Shown piece by piece: positions 1 through 8,179 of a stretch of DNA of 18,223 bases (within the stretch, counting starts at the first letter, position 1; every line of letters begins with the position of its first letter). Origin of the DNA: Caldisericaceae bacterium. GTDB taxonomy: Bacteria > Caldisericota > Caldisericia > Caldisericales > Caldisericaceae. The notes under the pieces are model-generated. The model saw only the letters and a program-made list of their open reading frames with translations, had not been told where the DNA came from and searched no databases. A program made the position numbers and the translations under genes. The stretch lies in the NCBI GenBank assembly GCA_021161495.1, contig JAGHAO010000185.1:1-18223 (forward strand), read 5' to 3'.

Positions 1-1025
1 CCACTTTCCCCACCGCGGTAAAACTTTCTCCTCCCAAAGGAAAGGTCATAGAAACTCTGATAGCCAACGGTGCGGAGTGCGAACCGTATCTTACTACGGA
101 TTACAGAACAATGCTTGAATTTACCGACGATGTGATTGACGGCTTCCTTGTGGAGATGAAGGTTACGGAGGCAAAGCGCGGATTTATTGCAGTCGAAGAT
201 AATAAAAGCGACGCTGCCGAAAAACTTGACAAACGCATTAAAGAACGTGGGATTCGTAACGTTGAAGTTGTTCTCGTAAAAACGAAATATCCGCAGGGCG
301 GGGAGAAACAACTCATCAAAGCGGTAACGGGAAGGGAAGTTCCCGCCGGTGGTTTGCCTCTTGATGTCGGTGTGGTGGTTCAAAACGTGGGTACTTTAAA
401 AGCAATCTCCGATGCGATATTGAAAGGAAAGCCTCTTATAGAGCGAGGAACAACGGTTTCCGGAACAGCCATTAAAAACCCGGGCAATTACATTATCCGC
501 ATAGGAACGCCCGTAAGGGATGTAATTCAAAATGCCGGCGGGCTTACAAAAAAATTGAGAAAATTGATATTCGGCGGTCCGATGATGGGCCTTGCGCAGT
601 CCACCGTTGATGTTCCCGTGATAAAAGGAACTTCCGGGATACTGTTTTTTGGCGATGAAGCGCTTGAAATGGCACCGCAGGAGGAGTCTCCCTGCATCAG
701 GTGTTCGAGGTGTGTTGACCACTGTCCCATAGGGCTTATGCCGTTGCTTATAGACCATGCGTGGAGGCGCAAGGATTTAAAAGAAGCGGAGGCATTGAAT
801 GCAACCGATTGTATCGAATGCGGAACTTGTTCTTATGTCTGCCCGTCGAAAAGGCACCTTACCGAAAATATCAGGCTTGCAAAGCAGGCGATTATAAAGC
901 AAAGAAAAATAGAGGCAGCCAAACAAGCGGCATTTGAAAAATTGAAGGCATTGAGAGAGAAGCAGGCAAAAGAAGCTGCAGCCAAGAAGCAACAAGAAGC
1001 AAAAGGAGGTAAAGAAAATGGATGA
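1..1025 (+). CDS. rnfC: Rnf complex subunit C, partial (5' end cut by window edge)
   Basis: RnfC is the peripheral NADH/FMN-binding subunit of the ion-translocating ferredoxin:NAD+ oxidoreductase. The frame is open from base 3 and begins TFPTAVKLSPP, followed by NGAECEPYLTTDYRTMLE, the conserved stretch just after the glycine-rich FMN/NADH loop. The true start therefore lies before the window, and the first Met at 111 is internal. Two [4Fe-4S] motifs are intact: Cys codons at 693, 702, 711 and 723 (CIRCSRCVDHCP) and at 810, 819, 828 and 840 (CIECGTCSYVCP). The C-terminal 50 or so residues are Ala/Lys/Gln-rich and probably a charged helix, as in many RnfC proteins. The gene overlaps rnfD by 8 bases. 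The family assignment is secure; only the N-terminal part is unseen. Confidence 0.96.
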   Translation, partial: TFPTAVKLSPPKGKVIETLIANGAECEPYLTTDYRTMLEFTDDVIDGFLVEMKVTEAKRGFIAVEDNKSDAAEKLDKRIKERGIRNVEVVLVKTKYPQGGEKQLIKAVTGREVPAGGLPLDVGVVVQNVGTLKAISDAILKGKPLIERGTTVSGTAIKNPGNYIIRIGTPVRDVIQNAGGLTKKLRKLIFGGPMMGLAQSTVDVPVIKGTSGILFFGDEALEMAPQEESPCIRCSRCVDHCPIGLMPLLIDHAWRRKDLKEAEALNATDCIECGTCSYVCPSKRHLTENIRLAKQAIIKQRKIEAAKQAAFEKLKALREKQAKEAAAKKQQEAKGGKENG

Positions 1026-2001
1026 CAAGATGATTGACCTTGTGGTAACCTCCTCTCCGCACATAAGAGATAAGGTAAAAGTTCCCCAAATTATGCTGGA
1101 TGTGATTATGGCACTCATACCGGCAACTATTGCGGGTCTTGTGTTTTTCGGTACCAAACATACTCTCGGGGTAATACTGATCTCTATTTTAAGTGCGGAA
1201 GTCGCGGAACTTTTAGGTGCGTGGATGTTTAGAAAACCGATTTCCGTAAAAGATTTTTCCGCCATAGTTACGGGGCTCTTGCTTGCGTTGGTTTTACCGC
1301 CTTCATCTCCTTATTGGATGGTAATAGTCGGTGCCTTTTCCGCTGTGATATTGGGAAAATGGGTTTTCGGCGGAATTGGTTCAAACCCGTTTAACCCTGC
1401 TTTGGTGGGTCGTGCGGTGCTTATGATTTCATGGCCCGTTTATATGACAAGATGGTCAAAGCCGTTTGCGCCGGTCTTCGGCTCGAATGCCGTTACTACC
1501 GCAACGCCTCTTAATATCATTAAACTTCACGGTTTTTCACAATTGCTATCTCAATATGGAACACGTGCAAATCTTTACAAAGCATTATTCATAGGAAATA
1601 TCGGAGGCTGTATAGGGGAAACTTCCGCTTTGCTCCTTCTTATCGGTGGTTTATACCTGATAATAAGGGGCGTAATCGACTGGAAAATCCCGGCTGCCTA
1701 CATAGGCACTGTTTTCGTGCTTTCTCCTCTGTTCGGAAGAGATCCTCTGTTTTCCATACTTGCAGGCGGATTATTTTTGGGTGCGTTCTTTATGGCAACA
1801 GACTATAGTTCTTCTCCGATAACTTCCAAAGGGAGGCTCTGGTACGGCATTGCTCTCGGCTTTATGACTGTTATTATAAGGCAGTTCGGTACATATCCGG
1901 AAGGCGTTATGTTCTCAATTTTAATAGTCCAACTCTTTGTGCCTTTCTTTGACAAACTTTTGCCTCATGTTTACGGGCACAGAAAAGAGGTGAAAGCATG
2001 A
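1018..2001 (+). CDS. rnfD: Rnf complex subunit D, FMN-carrying membrane protein
   Basis: This 327-residue integral membrane subunit is related to NqrB and is thought to form part of the ion path. It has many hydrophobic helices, the conserved block GIGSNPFNPALVGRA (119-133) and a flavinylation-type motif VTTATPL with Thr163 as the likely FMN-phosphoester residue; the more usual wording is S/T-G-A-T, so Gly is Thr here. The start is the ATG preceded by a strong AAAGGAGG site inside the end of rnfC. The length is normal for the family. The stop overlaps the rnfG start as ATGA, pointing to translational coupling. Confidence 0.96.
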   Translation: MDDKMIDLVVTSSPHIRDKVKVPQIMLDVIMALIPATIAGLVFFGTKHTLGVILISILSAEVAELLGAWMFRKPISVKDFSAIVTGLLLALVLPPSSPYWMVIVGAFSAVILGKWVFGGIGSNPFNPALVGRAVLMISWPVYMTRWSKPFAPVFGSNAVTTATPLNIIKLHGFSQLLSQYGTRANLYKALFIGNIGGCIGETSALLLLIGGLYLIIRGVIDWKIPAAYIGTVFVLSPLFGRDPLFSILAGGLFLGAFFMATDYSSSPITSKGRLWYGIALGFMTVIIRQFGTYPEGVMFSILIVQLFVPFFDKLLPHVYGHRKEVKA

Positions 2002-2591
2002 ATAAGATTACCAAACTTACCATAGTTTTGGGGATTGTGAGCGCAATTGCGGGTGGAGTGCTTGCAGGAGTTTATCAGATGACGGCACCTGTTATTCAGG
2101 CGCAAAATATCAAGGAATTACGTGCCGGGCTTTCCGAGGTTTTTCCCGGAAGTTACAAATTCGAAGAGTTTAAGGGTACGTTAAACTCTCCGGATCCTGC
2201 GGCTACGTTCGGTAAGATTTATCTTGTAAAGAAAGACGGAAAACTTGTGGGAATGATTATTGATGTCACGACCCCGGGAGATCAAGCACCCATCGAAATG
2301 CTTGTCGGGGTAAATAAGAACGGAACGATTAACGGTGTAAAAATTTTGAAAAGCTTGGAAACTCCGGGGCTCGGTGCAAATGCAAACAATCCGCATTACT
2401 ATGTAAATAAAGAGAAAAAGATAACATTTTTGGGACAATTCAAAGGGAAAAAGATTACTGATCCGTTTGTTCCCAAAAAAGATGTTATAGCATTAACCGG
2501 AGCTACGATAACTTCGACTGCCGTTTCGAAAGGAGTTAAGGCAGCAGGTGTTGCCGCATATGATTATATGAATAAGGAGGCGGGTTCCTAA
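1998..2591 (+). CDS. rnfG: Rnf complex subunit G, covalent-FMN electron carrier
   Basis: This 197-residue protein is anchored by one N-terminal membrane helix (about residues 7-30), with the remainder facing outside. The FMN-binding domain carries the ApbE target motif LTGATITST, with Thr170 of the TGAT core the expected flavinylated residue. ETPGLGANA (121-129) is a further conserved RnfG/NqrC block. The start is an ATGA overlap with rnfD, behind an AGAGGTG ribosome binding site. An ApbE flavin transferase is needed to mature it and RnfD; none is visible in this window. Length is typical. Confidence 0.96.
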   Translation: MNKITKLTIVLGIVSAIAGGVLAGVYQMTAPVIQAQNIKELRAGLSEVFPGSYKFEEFKGTLNSPDPAATFGKIYLVKKDGKLVGMIIDVTTPGDQAPIEMLVGVNKNGTINGVKILKSLETPGLGANANNPHYYVNKEKKITFLGQFKGKKITDPFVPKKDVIALTGATITSTAVSKGVKAAGVAAYDYMNKEAGS

Positions 2592-3196
2592 TGAAAAAAT
2601 TAAAGATTATCTGGAACGGAATCGTCCCGTCAAACCCTGTTTTGATACTCGCAATTGGGCTTTGTTCTGTTGTTGCCGTTACGAATTTTGTGAAGAATGC
2701 GCTGCTTATGTCTTTTGCGTTTAGTTTTGTCCTCATACTTTCCGAGGTAATTGTATCCTCTATAAGGAAATGGATTCCCGACGAAATCAGAGTTCCTATC
2801 TTTGTTGTCGTAATTGCAACATTTACTACGATAGCCGCACTTCTTTCCCATGCGTACTTTCCTGCTGTTTATGACGCCATTAAACTTTACATCCTTCTTG
2901 TTGTTGTAAACTGCATTATTATAGGGCGTGCAGAGGCGTTTGCCTATAAAAACGGGATTTTTGATTCTTTGCTTGACGGAATTGGAATGAGCATCGGATA
3001 CAGCTGGGTTATTATTGCGATTGCGGTGATCAGGGAACTGTTCGGAAATGGCACCATTGCCGGTTTAAGAATAATGCCTCAAACTTATCAACCTGCACTT
3101 GTTATGATTTTACCTCCTGCCGGTTTTCTTGTTTTAGGCGTGCTTGTGGGTTGGCTTGAATGGAACATAAAGAGAAAGGAGGCCAATAAGAAATGA
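2591..3196 (+). CDS. rnfE: Rnf complex subunit E, integral membrane protein
   Basis: This 201-residue membrane subunit is paralogous to RnfA. The N-terminal block NPVLILAIGLCSVVAVTN contains Cys25, and a second block VVNCIIIGRAEAFA contains Cys108. These two cysteines are the conserved pair which, with the RnfA pair, hold an intramembrane [2Fe-2S] centre in Rnf/Nqr (family knowledge). The RELFGNGT segment near residue 150 is also typical. The ATG overlaps the rnfG stop by one base, behind AAGGAGG at 2574-2580. It overlaps rnfA by four bases. Confidence 0.95.
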   Translation: MKKLKIIWNGIVPSNPVLILAIGLCSVVAVTNFVKNALLMSFAFSFVLILSEVIVSSIRKWIPDEIRVPIFVVVIATFTTIAALLSHAYFPAVYDAIKLYILLVVVNCIIIGRAEAFAYKNGIFDSLLDGIGMSIGYSWVIIAIAVIRELFGNGTIAGLRIMPQTYQPALVMILPPAGFLVLGVLVGWLEWNIKRKEANKK

Positions 3197-3783
3197 CTTA
3201 CCTTACCGGTTTGCTAAAAATATTTGTTGCATCAATGATAGTAAACAATATCATATTGATGCAATTCTTAGGCCTTTGCTCTTACATAGGGCTTACGGAT
3301 AATATGAGTGCTTCCGTTGGAATGGGGTATGCCGTTACTTTTGTTACGGTGATGGCAGCTGCGGTTACATGGATGATCGATCACTGGATACTTATACCTT
3401 TCCATCTGCAACCGTTCTTGCAGATAGTATCATTTATTCTTGTTATCGGCTCTCTTGTAAGCCTTGTTGAGATATACCTTAAGAAGATGTCTCCCAATCT
3501 TTACAAAGCGATGGGAATTTACCTGCCTCTTATTGCAACAAACTGTTTGATTTTAGGTGTAACTTTTGTTATATCAATGCATAAACTTGATTTTATTCAG
3601 GCTCTCGTCGAGGCAATCGGAACTGCGCTCGGGTATTTTATGGCGATGTTGATACTTGCGGGTATAAGGGAAAGGCTGAAAAATTCGGAACTCCCAATGT
3701 TTTTCCAAGGGAAAGCAATTGCTTACATTGTCTCCGGAATTGCAGCCCTTGCTTTTATGGGATTTCAAGGTATGATTAAATAG
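3193..3783 (+). CDS. rnfA: Rnf complex subunit A, integral membrane protein
   Basis: This 196-residue protein has about six hydrophobic helices. The opening NNIILMQFLGLCSYIG includes Cys29, and LPLIATNCLILGV includes Cys118. Both are the conserved RnfA cysteines that pair with those of RnfE around a membrane [2Fe-2S] cluster (family knowledge). The ATG forms an ATGA overlap with the rnfE stop and has a strong AAAGGAGG site about 10 bases upstream. Length and order (E then A then B) match the clostridial-type rnf operon. Confidence 0.95.
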   Translation: MTYLTGLLKIFVASMIVNNIILMQFLGLCSYIGLTDNMSASVGMGYAVTFVTVMAAAVTWMIDHWILIPFHLQPFLQIVSFILVIGSLVSLVEIYLKKMSPNLYKAMGIYLPLIATNCLILGVTFVISMHKLDFIQALVEAIGTALGYFMAMLILAGIRERLKNSELPMFFQGKAIAYIVSGIAALAFMGFQGMIK

Positions 3784-3795
3784 AGGGGTGCTAAT

Positions 3796-4095
3796 ATGAA
3801 GACAGTTATAATATCCATAATTGCAGTTGGCGGTTTCGGGGCACTTTTCGGGTTTTTATTGGGCGTTTTTGCGGAGAAGTATAAAGTTGAGGAAAATCCT
3901 CTCGTAAAAGCAATTTATGAAGTTCTGCCCCACGGTGAATGTGGTGCTTGTGGGTTCCCAGGCTGCCATCCTTGTGCGGAAGCGATAGCGGAAGGTAGGG
4001 CACCTGTTACGGCTTGCGTCGTGGGAGGCGCTGCCACAGCGGAGAAAATTAAGAAAGTTATAGAGGAGTTTAAAGCGAAACAAGGTGAAAAGTAG
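3796..4095 (+). CDS. rnfB: RnfB-like subunit lacking the ferredoxin domains
   Basis: RnfB normally accepts electrons from reduced ferredoxin. This copy is only 99 residues. It has an N-terminal membrane helix (about 3-26) and the single four-Cys cluster domain with Cys49, Cys52, Cys57 and Cys74 (ECGACGFPGCHPCAEAIAEG, then TAC), plus an extra Cys60. It then ends in a short Lys/Glu helix. Ordinary RnfB is roughly 180-330 residues and continues with one or more 2[4Fe-4S] ferredoxin domains, which are absent. No CxxCxxC motif appears before the next gene at 4153, so this is not an obvious frameshift. A GAGGGG site precedes the ATG, 12 bases after the rnfA stop. Confidence 0.9.
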   Translation: MKTVIISIIAVGGFGALFGFLLGVFAEKYKVEENPLVKAIYEVLPHGECGACGFPGCHPCAEAIAEGRAPVTACVVGGAATAEKIKKVIEEFKAKQGEK

Positions 4096-4152
4096 ATTTG
4101 CAATTCGAGTTGAAATTTTTTGAAAATGTAATATAAATAAAGGAAGGGGATT

Positions 4153-7100
4153 ATGAAAAAAATTGTACTATTTTTGGTTATTGTATCGTTAATATTCACG
4201 GTAACGGGTAATTTATTTGCTTCTAATAGCGATTCTGTTACTGTTACCGTATCTAATTCCCTTCCTTTTTCTTCTTACAAGGTTATTACTTTTTCTTATA
4301 CTTTTAAAGATCAAATTTCTCAGAACACGAAGTTTGCCCTCTTTGACAAAGGAGAAGAGTTGCCTTTGCAAATTCTTTCCGTAACAGGAAATACCGTTAA
4401 TTTTAGAACAGTTCTTAGTCTGAAACCTTTGTCTTCTGAAATGTTAATTCTTAAATACGGCAATAATATTAAAACAAATTACAAAAATATTTTTGCTCCT
4501 AACTTCAGCGGAACGAAATTTGTGGGCATAGGTAGTGAAAATCTGTTTATTGTATCTTTAAAAGATAATAATAAAGTAAAAGTAGTTAGAAACAACGGTG
4601 ATGTAATTTTTGACGAAATATTATCCGAGAAAGAAACCAAGGTAATTTCCTTGCCTGAGAGGGATACGATTTTTTCGATTACCTCTTCTTTCCCGATTTT
4701 TGCGGAAGTAAGTTCATTAAAACCCGGTTGTTTGAAAAACAGTTCCGATGATGTTTCATCTGTGTTCGGCACATATTTTATTCTCTATATTCCGAAAGAA
4801 GTCGTTGTTTCTTCGTATACCGTTACTCATTTGAATATTAAAACCCTTTCTGGAAAAACAATTTGTTCCAAAGTTTTGCCTGCGCGCGGTCAATACAAAA
4901 ATTTTGATTTGCAACCGGGATTTTACGAAATTTCTGCGGATAATCCCGTGACAATACAGTTCGGATGCGAAGACGATAATATCTATGCTGTTAATTACGG
5001 AAGTTTAAACACTTTCAAAGGAGTCTCTTACGGAAACATAGTTTGTTCGGCACTGTTTCCGAATACGAAGATAAGGGTAAAAACGGTAAATAAAACTTAT
5101 TCGGAAATAAGTCTTGAGAAAAGAGGAGATTATATATATAAAGAAGTTATTACGACTTTTGAAGATGAAAAAACCGAGACAGCACCTATTTATATTACTT
5201 ATAATAACCCGGTGCTTATATATTCCGATGCAAACCACGGAAATATTGGTGGAGAACAGATCCCGTCAATTTACGGTAATGGCAGAGTGTTTAGTTTCCT
5301 TACCGGTAAAATATTTAATTTCAATGGTTTAGTTCACCGAAGGAAGGTAGTTGTTATCCCTTTAGAGGAGAATACCTCCGTGGTTGTAAACGGCAAAAAA
5401 ATTCTTCTCGAAAAAGCACTCTCACCAAGAGTTTTTCTGTTTCCCAAATCATATACCCCGGTAAGTATCGTTTCAGATAAACCGATTTCCGTTTTTGATA
5501 TAGGAATGGCTACTTCCATTGAATTCCTTTCGATGTTGATTCCGATTCGGGACAGCGGTTCTTTTTCGATTGCAGTAAGTAAATCGGGACAGGCACCTCC
5601 TGTTGGAAATAATACCAATAACGGAACTTCTTCCCAAAAAGGAGGATGGTTATCCGTATTGGGAAAATATGTTTCTCCCGTAGGTGCATTTTTCACCGGA
5701 ATATTTACCAATGCACAAAAAGTTCCCTGGATTAAAAACATATTTGACACAGTAAAAGAATTCGGTGCTTCAATATCACCTTATTTGCGGACTGCTTCAA
5801 AGCAGATAATTAATTTGTTTTTACCGGCTGCTGATATGGTTTATCCTTATGTTCATAATTATTTGCCTAATCTTTCCAAAGAGCAAATTGCAGCAATTAT
5901 TTTTTATCTGCTTATTGTGTTTATCATTATTCTTTTAATCCCGAAAAGAAGAAAAAAGAATCTACCCGTGGTGAAGGTTAAAGAGGGGGAAGAAATAAAG
6001 AAAAAGAGTCAGCTTGCGTTTAACGTAAAGACAATTGAAGAAAAAAGTAGTGGCGTTAAGTACGGTGCTGTCGGAAAACCCAAAACATTGGCTCCCCGGA
6101 AAAATGAGCCCGAAAAAGAAGCACCTACGAAAGGTACTGCAAATTTACCATCTCAGGCGCCTCCGTTTAAGAAGCCTTATGTAAAACCGCAGGAAACTAC
6201 CGGAAAACCGGGTCTCGGGTCGCAAATATCCGCACTTTATAAGAGACCAAATCCCTCTTCTTCGAGTGAAGAATTAAAACTTCATAAGGAATCTCCCTGG
6301 GCTTCAAAAAAGGAAACCCCCGTTCGGAAACCTGAGAGTTCCGTTGAAAGTCAGGGAAAGAGTCCGGAATCTGTTGCACCTTCAAAGGATATTAAAAAAC
6401 CCTTATACGCTCCTCGGCAAAAAGCGGAACCTGTAAAAAGTGAAGTGCAAGAGACGAAAGAAGAAATACAAGGCAGTGGGATTCAAGGTAAGAAGTTCGT
6501 TGTAAAAGATTCTCTTTCCGGTGGAGCGGTGGAATCCGCACCTGAAAAAGAAGTTCCTGCTATCAATAAATCGGAAACTCCCTTGGAAAAAGAAGTCGAG
6601 AAAAAACCGAAGACAACTTTTGCACGTCTTTTCAGGCATAAAGTAAAACCTGTTCCGGAAGAAGCCGGGAAAAGCGAACCTGAGAAGAAAGTGGAAGTTC
6701 CAAAGCGGAAGGAACACTTGCCTCAAAAAGAAGTTGAGGTTTCAAAGGAAGTTGAACACCCTGCCGAATCCGCATTTGCAAAACTTTTCAAACCTTCAAA
6801 GTCTGTTTCCCCGGAACCGATTAAAGAAGAAACCAAAAAGGAAACCACGGTCAATGAACCCGTTAAACCTGTCGAACAAAATGTAAAAGAAACTCGGGAA
6901 GAACCTAAAAAGGAAACGCCTATTCCTGTGCGCACCTCGCTTGATGAACTTCTTGCCCGTGTAAAGGAAGTTAGCGAAAAGCAATCTTCTCTGAAAAAAG
7001 AAATAAAAGAGGAAACAACAGACAAAGGGAGGAGTATCGAACCTGCAGAAGAGGCGAATGTTAAGATTAAAAAAGAGGCGGAAAAACTCGGAAAAGTCGG

Positions 7101-7446
7101 AATACGTGCGGGAAGTTCCGTGGTTCTTGACAGAGATAGTGTGGATATACTGATTCATAAAGGCCTTATGAAGCATATGGGAAGGATTTTTATATCTGCA
7201 AAGGAACAAGCAACAATTGATAATGAGATAAAGGAAAAATACAGATTTGGAGTAATTTCGCTTACTCCCATAGAACTTCGAATTGCTGAAGACCTTGCAA
7301 GAAGAATTAGTGCGAAGAAGTCTACGGGAGAAATTCTTTTAATTGCGAAAAAAGTGGGAGTCAAGCAGATTCTTGTTAACGACGATCCGAAAATAAAAGA
7401 CTACCAGGGGATAAAGATAATAAACGTTCGGGAGATTGCGGAATAA
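4153..7446 (+). CDS. Large membrane-anchored protein with four beta-type repeats outside and a PIN-like domain inside
   Basis: I do not recognise this 1097-residue protein as a named family. Residues 1-23 are a signal peptide (likely cut at LFA-S). Residues about 130-450 hold four segments of 84-91 residues, each ending in a Pro-containing strand: SFPIFAEV (Pro181), DNPVTIQF (Pro265), NNPVLIYS (Pro353) and DKPISVFD (Pro444). This is distantly like IgGFc-binding-type beta repeats. A Gly/Asn linker and an amphipathic stretch lead to one membrane helix at 579-597, followed by KRRKK, which places the rest in the cytoplasm. Residues 600-975 are a Lys/Glu/Pro/Ser-rich, probably disordered linker with a repeated FA[RK]LF[RK] motif (823-828, 875-880). 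Residues 985-1097 look like a PIN fold, with acidic positions Asp993, Glu1025, Glu1060 and Asp1077/1078. A GGAAGGGG site precedes the ATG. It lies 57 bases after rnfB and may be cotranscribed with rnf. The function is unknown. Confidence 0.75.
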   Translation: MKKIVLFLVIVSLIFTVTGNLFASNSDSVTVTVSNSLPFSSYKVITFSYTFKDQISQNTKFALFDKGEELPLQILSVTGNTVNFRTVLSLKPLSSEMLILKYGNNIKTNYKNIFAPNFSGTKFVGIGSENLFIVSLKDNNKVKVVRNNGDVIFDEILSEKETKVISLPERDTIFSITSSFPIFAEVSSLKPGCLKNSSDDVSSVFGTYFILYIPKEVVVSSYTVTHLNIKTLSGKTICSKVLPARGQYKNFDLQPGFYEISADNPVTIQFGCEDDNIYAVNYGSLNTFKGVSYGNIVCSALFPNTKIRVKTVNKTYSEISLEKRGDYIYKEVITTFEDEKTETAPIYITYNNPVLIYSDANHGNIGGEQIPSIYGNGRVFSFLTGKIFNFNGLVHRRKVVVIPLEENTSVVVNGKKILLEKALSPRVFLFPKSYTPVSIVSDKPISVFDIGMATSIEFLSMLIPIRDSGSFSIAVSKSGQAPPVGNNTNNGTSSQKGGWLSVLGKYVSPVGAFFTGIFTNAQKVPWIKNIFDTVKEFGASISPYLRTASKQIINLFLPAADMVYPYVHNYLPNLSKEQIAAIIFYLLIVFIIILLIPKRRKKNLPVVKVKEGEEIKKKSQLAFNVKTIEEKSSGVKYGAVGKPKTLAPRKNEPEKEAPTKGTANLPSQAPPFKKPYVKPQETTGKPGLGSQISALYKRPNPSSSSEELKLHKESPWASKKETPVRKPESSVESQGKSPESVAPSKDIKKPLYAPRQKAEPVKSEVQETKEEIQGSGIQGKKFVVKDSLSGGAVESAPEKEVPAINKSETPLEKEVEKKPKTTFARLFRHKVKPVPEEAGKSEPEKKVEVPKRKEHLPQKEVEVSKEVEHPAESAFAKLFKPSKSVSPEPIKEETKKETTVNEPVKPVEQNVKETREEPKKETPIPVRTSLDELLARVKEVSEKQSSLKKEIKEETTDKGRSIEPAEEANVKIKKEAEKLGKVGIRAGSSVVLDRDSVDILIHKGLMKHMGRIFISAKEQATIDNEIKEKYRFGVISLTPIELRIAEDLARRISAKKSTGEILLIAKKVGVKQILVNDDPKIKDYQGIKIINVREIAE

Positions 7447-7447
7447 A

Positions 7448-7663
7448 TTATTTTCTAAACAAAAGACTTAAAATTAAAGTTGCGACAATGCTCAATATTA
7501 TACTCGTCATAATGGGTATATAAATTACAAAATTATCCCTTTTAATTACGATGTCTCCGGGCAGCCTAAATAATCTCAGGTGCATTTTGCCGAGACCTAT
7601 TGCAATAATACCCAATACAACAAATATTAATCCCATCTCGATTAAAATCTTTCCTATTTTCAT
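7448..7663 (-). CDS. DUF2905 small membrane protein
   Basis: This 71-residue protein has two hydrophobic helices (about 6-25 and 46-68) joined by a basic loop containing the family signature RLPGDIVIKRDNFVIYIPIMTS. That signature and the length match DUF2905, a small membrane protein family of unknown function. It ends one base after the stop of the large plus-strand gene, so the two converge with no room for a terminator between them. There is no Shine-Dalgarno sequence before the ATG; a TATAAT box lies 7-12 bases upstream, suggesting a leaderless message. Confidence 0.88.
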   Translation of the reverse strand: MKIGKILIEMGLIFVVLGIIAIGLGKMHLRLFRLPGDIVIKRDNFVIYIPIMTSIILSIVATLILSLLFRK

Positions 7664-7698
7664 ATTTATATTATAACTATGATTTTATGTTTCGAAAA
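7664..7698 (-). promoter_or_regulatory. Likely promoter of the DUF2905 gene (TATAAT at 7670-7675)
   Basis: Read on the minus strand, a perfect TATAAT lies at 7675-7670. Transcription would normally begin about 7 bases further on, which is the A of the start codon at 7663. The -35 region is poor (TTTCGA or TTTTCG at 16-17 bases spacing). No ribosome binding site is present, which agrees with a leaderless transcript. This is inferred from sequence alone. Confidence 0.45.
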
Positions 7699-7911
7699 TA
7701 TTGACGCAAAGTTGCCAAATAAGAAACCGTATATAAGTTTTTGTAAGTATTAATCACATAATTATATTTTTGACATAATAATTGCCGTTTACCTGCATAA
7801 ACACCGAATTTCTCAGTATATACCCTTAGAAAGTCTTTAAAGGGTTAAATATGCGAAATTTTATTCGAGAGTATATTTATAACAAAATTGTCGATTTCGC
7901 CCTGTAAAATG

Positions 7912-8119
7912 CGTAAAAACGCTATATTTTTTGTCAGTGTTTATCGAGGTTTCTTATGGGTGGCACGAAAGAATCCGGGTTTGTCGAATTATGAATTCAA
8001 AAGTAATAATTGAAGAAACCCTCTATTTAAGCCAAAATAGGTTTCGGGTTTTTCGAATACGTAAGTTAAATTTCAAAGAACACCCCGCAAACCGCATAAG
8101 TTCGTAAAAACTCGATATT
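7912..8119. repeat. Two pairs of short direct repeats
   Basis: Pair one is CGTAAAAACGCTATATT (7912-7928) and CGTAAAAACTCGATATT (8103-8119), 15 of 17 identical. Pair two is CGGGTTTGTCGAAT (7976-7989) and CGGGTTTTTCGAAT (8045-8058), 13 of 14 identical. The second pair lies inside the first. They may be remnants of a duplicated element or binding sites; nothing in the sequence tells which. Confidence 0.5.
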
Positions 8120-8137
8120 AATCATATCTCCCTACCC

Positions 8138-8176
8138 AAAATGTCTGCTTAGTACCGGGTACCAGGAGGACATTTT
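8138..8176. repeat. Nested palindrome / hairpin
   Basis: The outer arms AAAATGTC (8138-8145) and GACATTTT (8169-8176) are perfectly complementary. Inside them, GTACC and GGTAC (8152-8162) pair around a single G. The bases between the arms pair only partly. The plus strand continues in T residues, so it could act as a terminator-like or operator-like structure, but no gene ends nearby on that strand. Confidence 0.55.
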
Positions 8177-8179
8177 TGT

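Noticed and set aside
4080..4152. Possible frameshift carrying the missing RnfB ferredoxin domains, or a terminator after rnfB
   Set aside because: No CxxCxxC codon pattern exists in any frame in this 70-base stretch, and the only stem (AATT-type pairing) is too weak for a terminator.
7911..7932. GCGT-AAAA-ACGC hairpin followed by T residues
   Set aside because: The stem is only 4 bp and no plus-strand gene ends there, so it is not a credible terminator.
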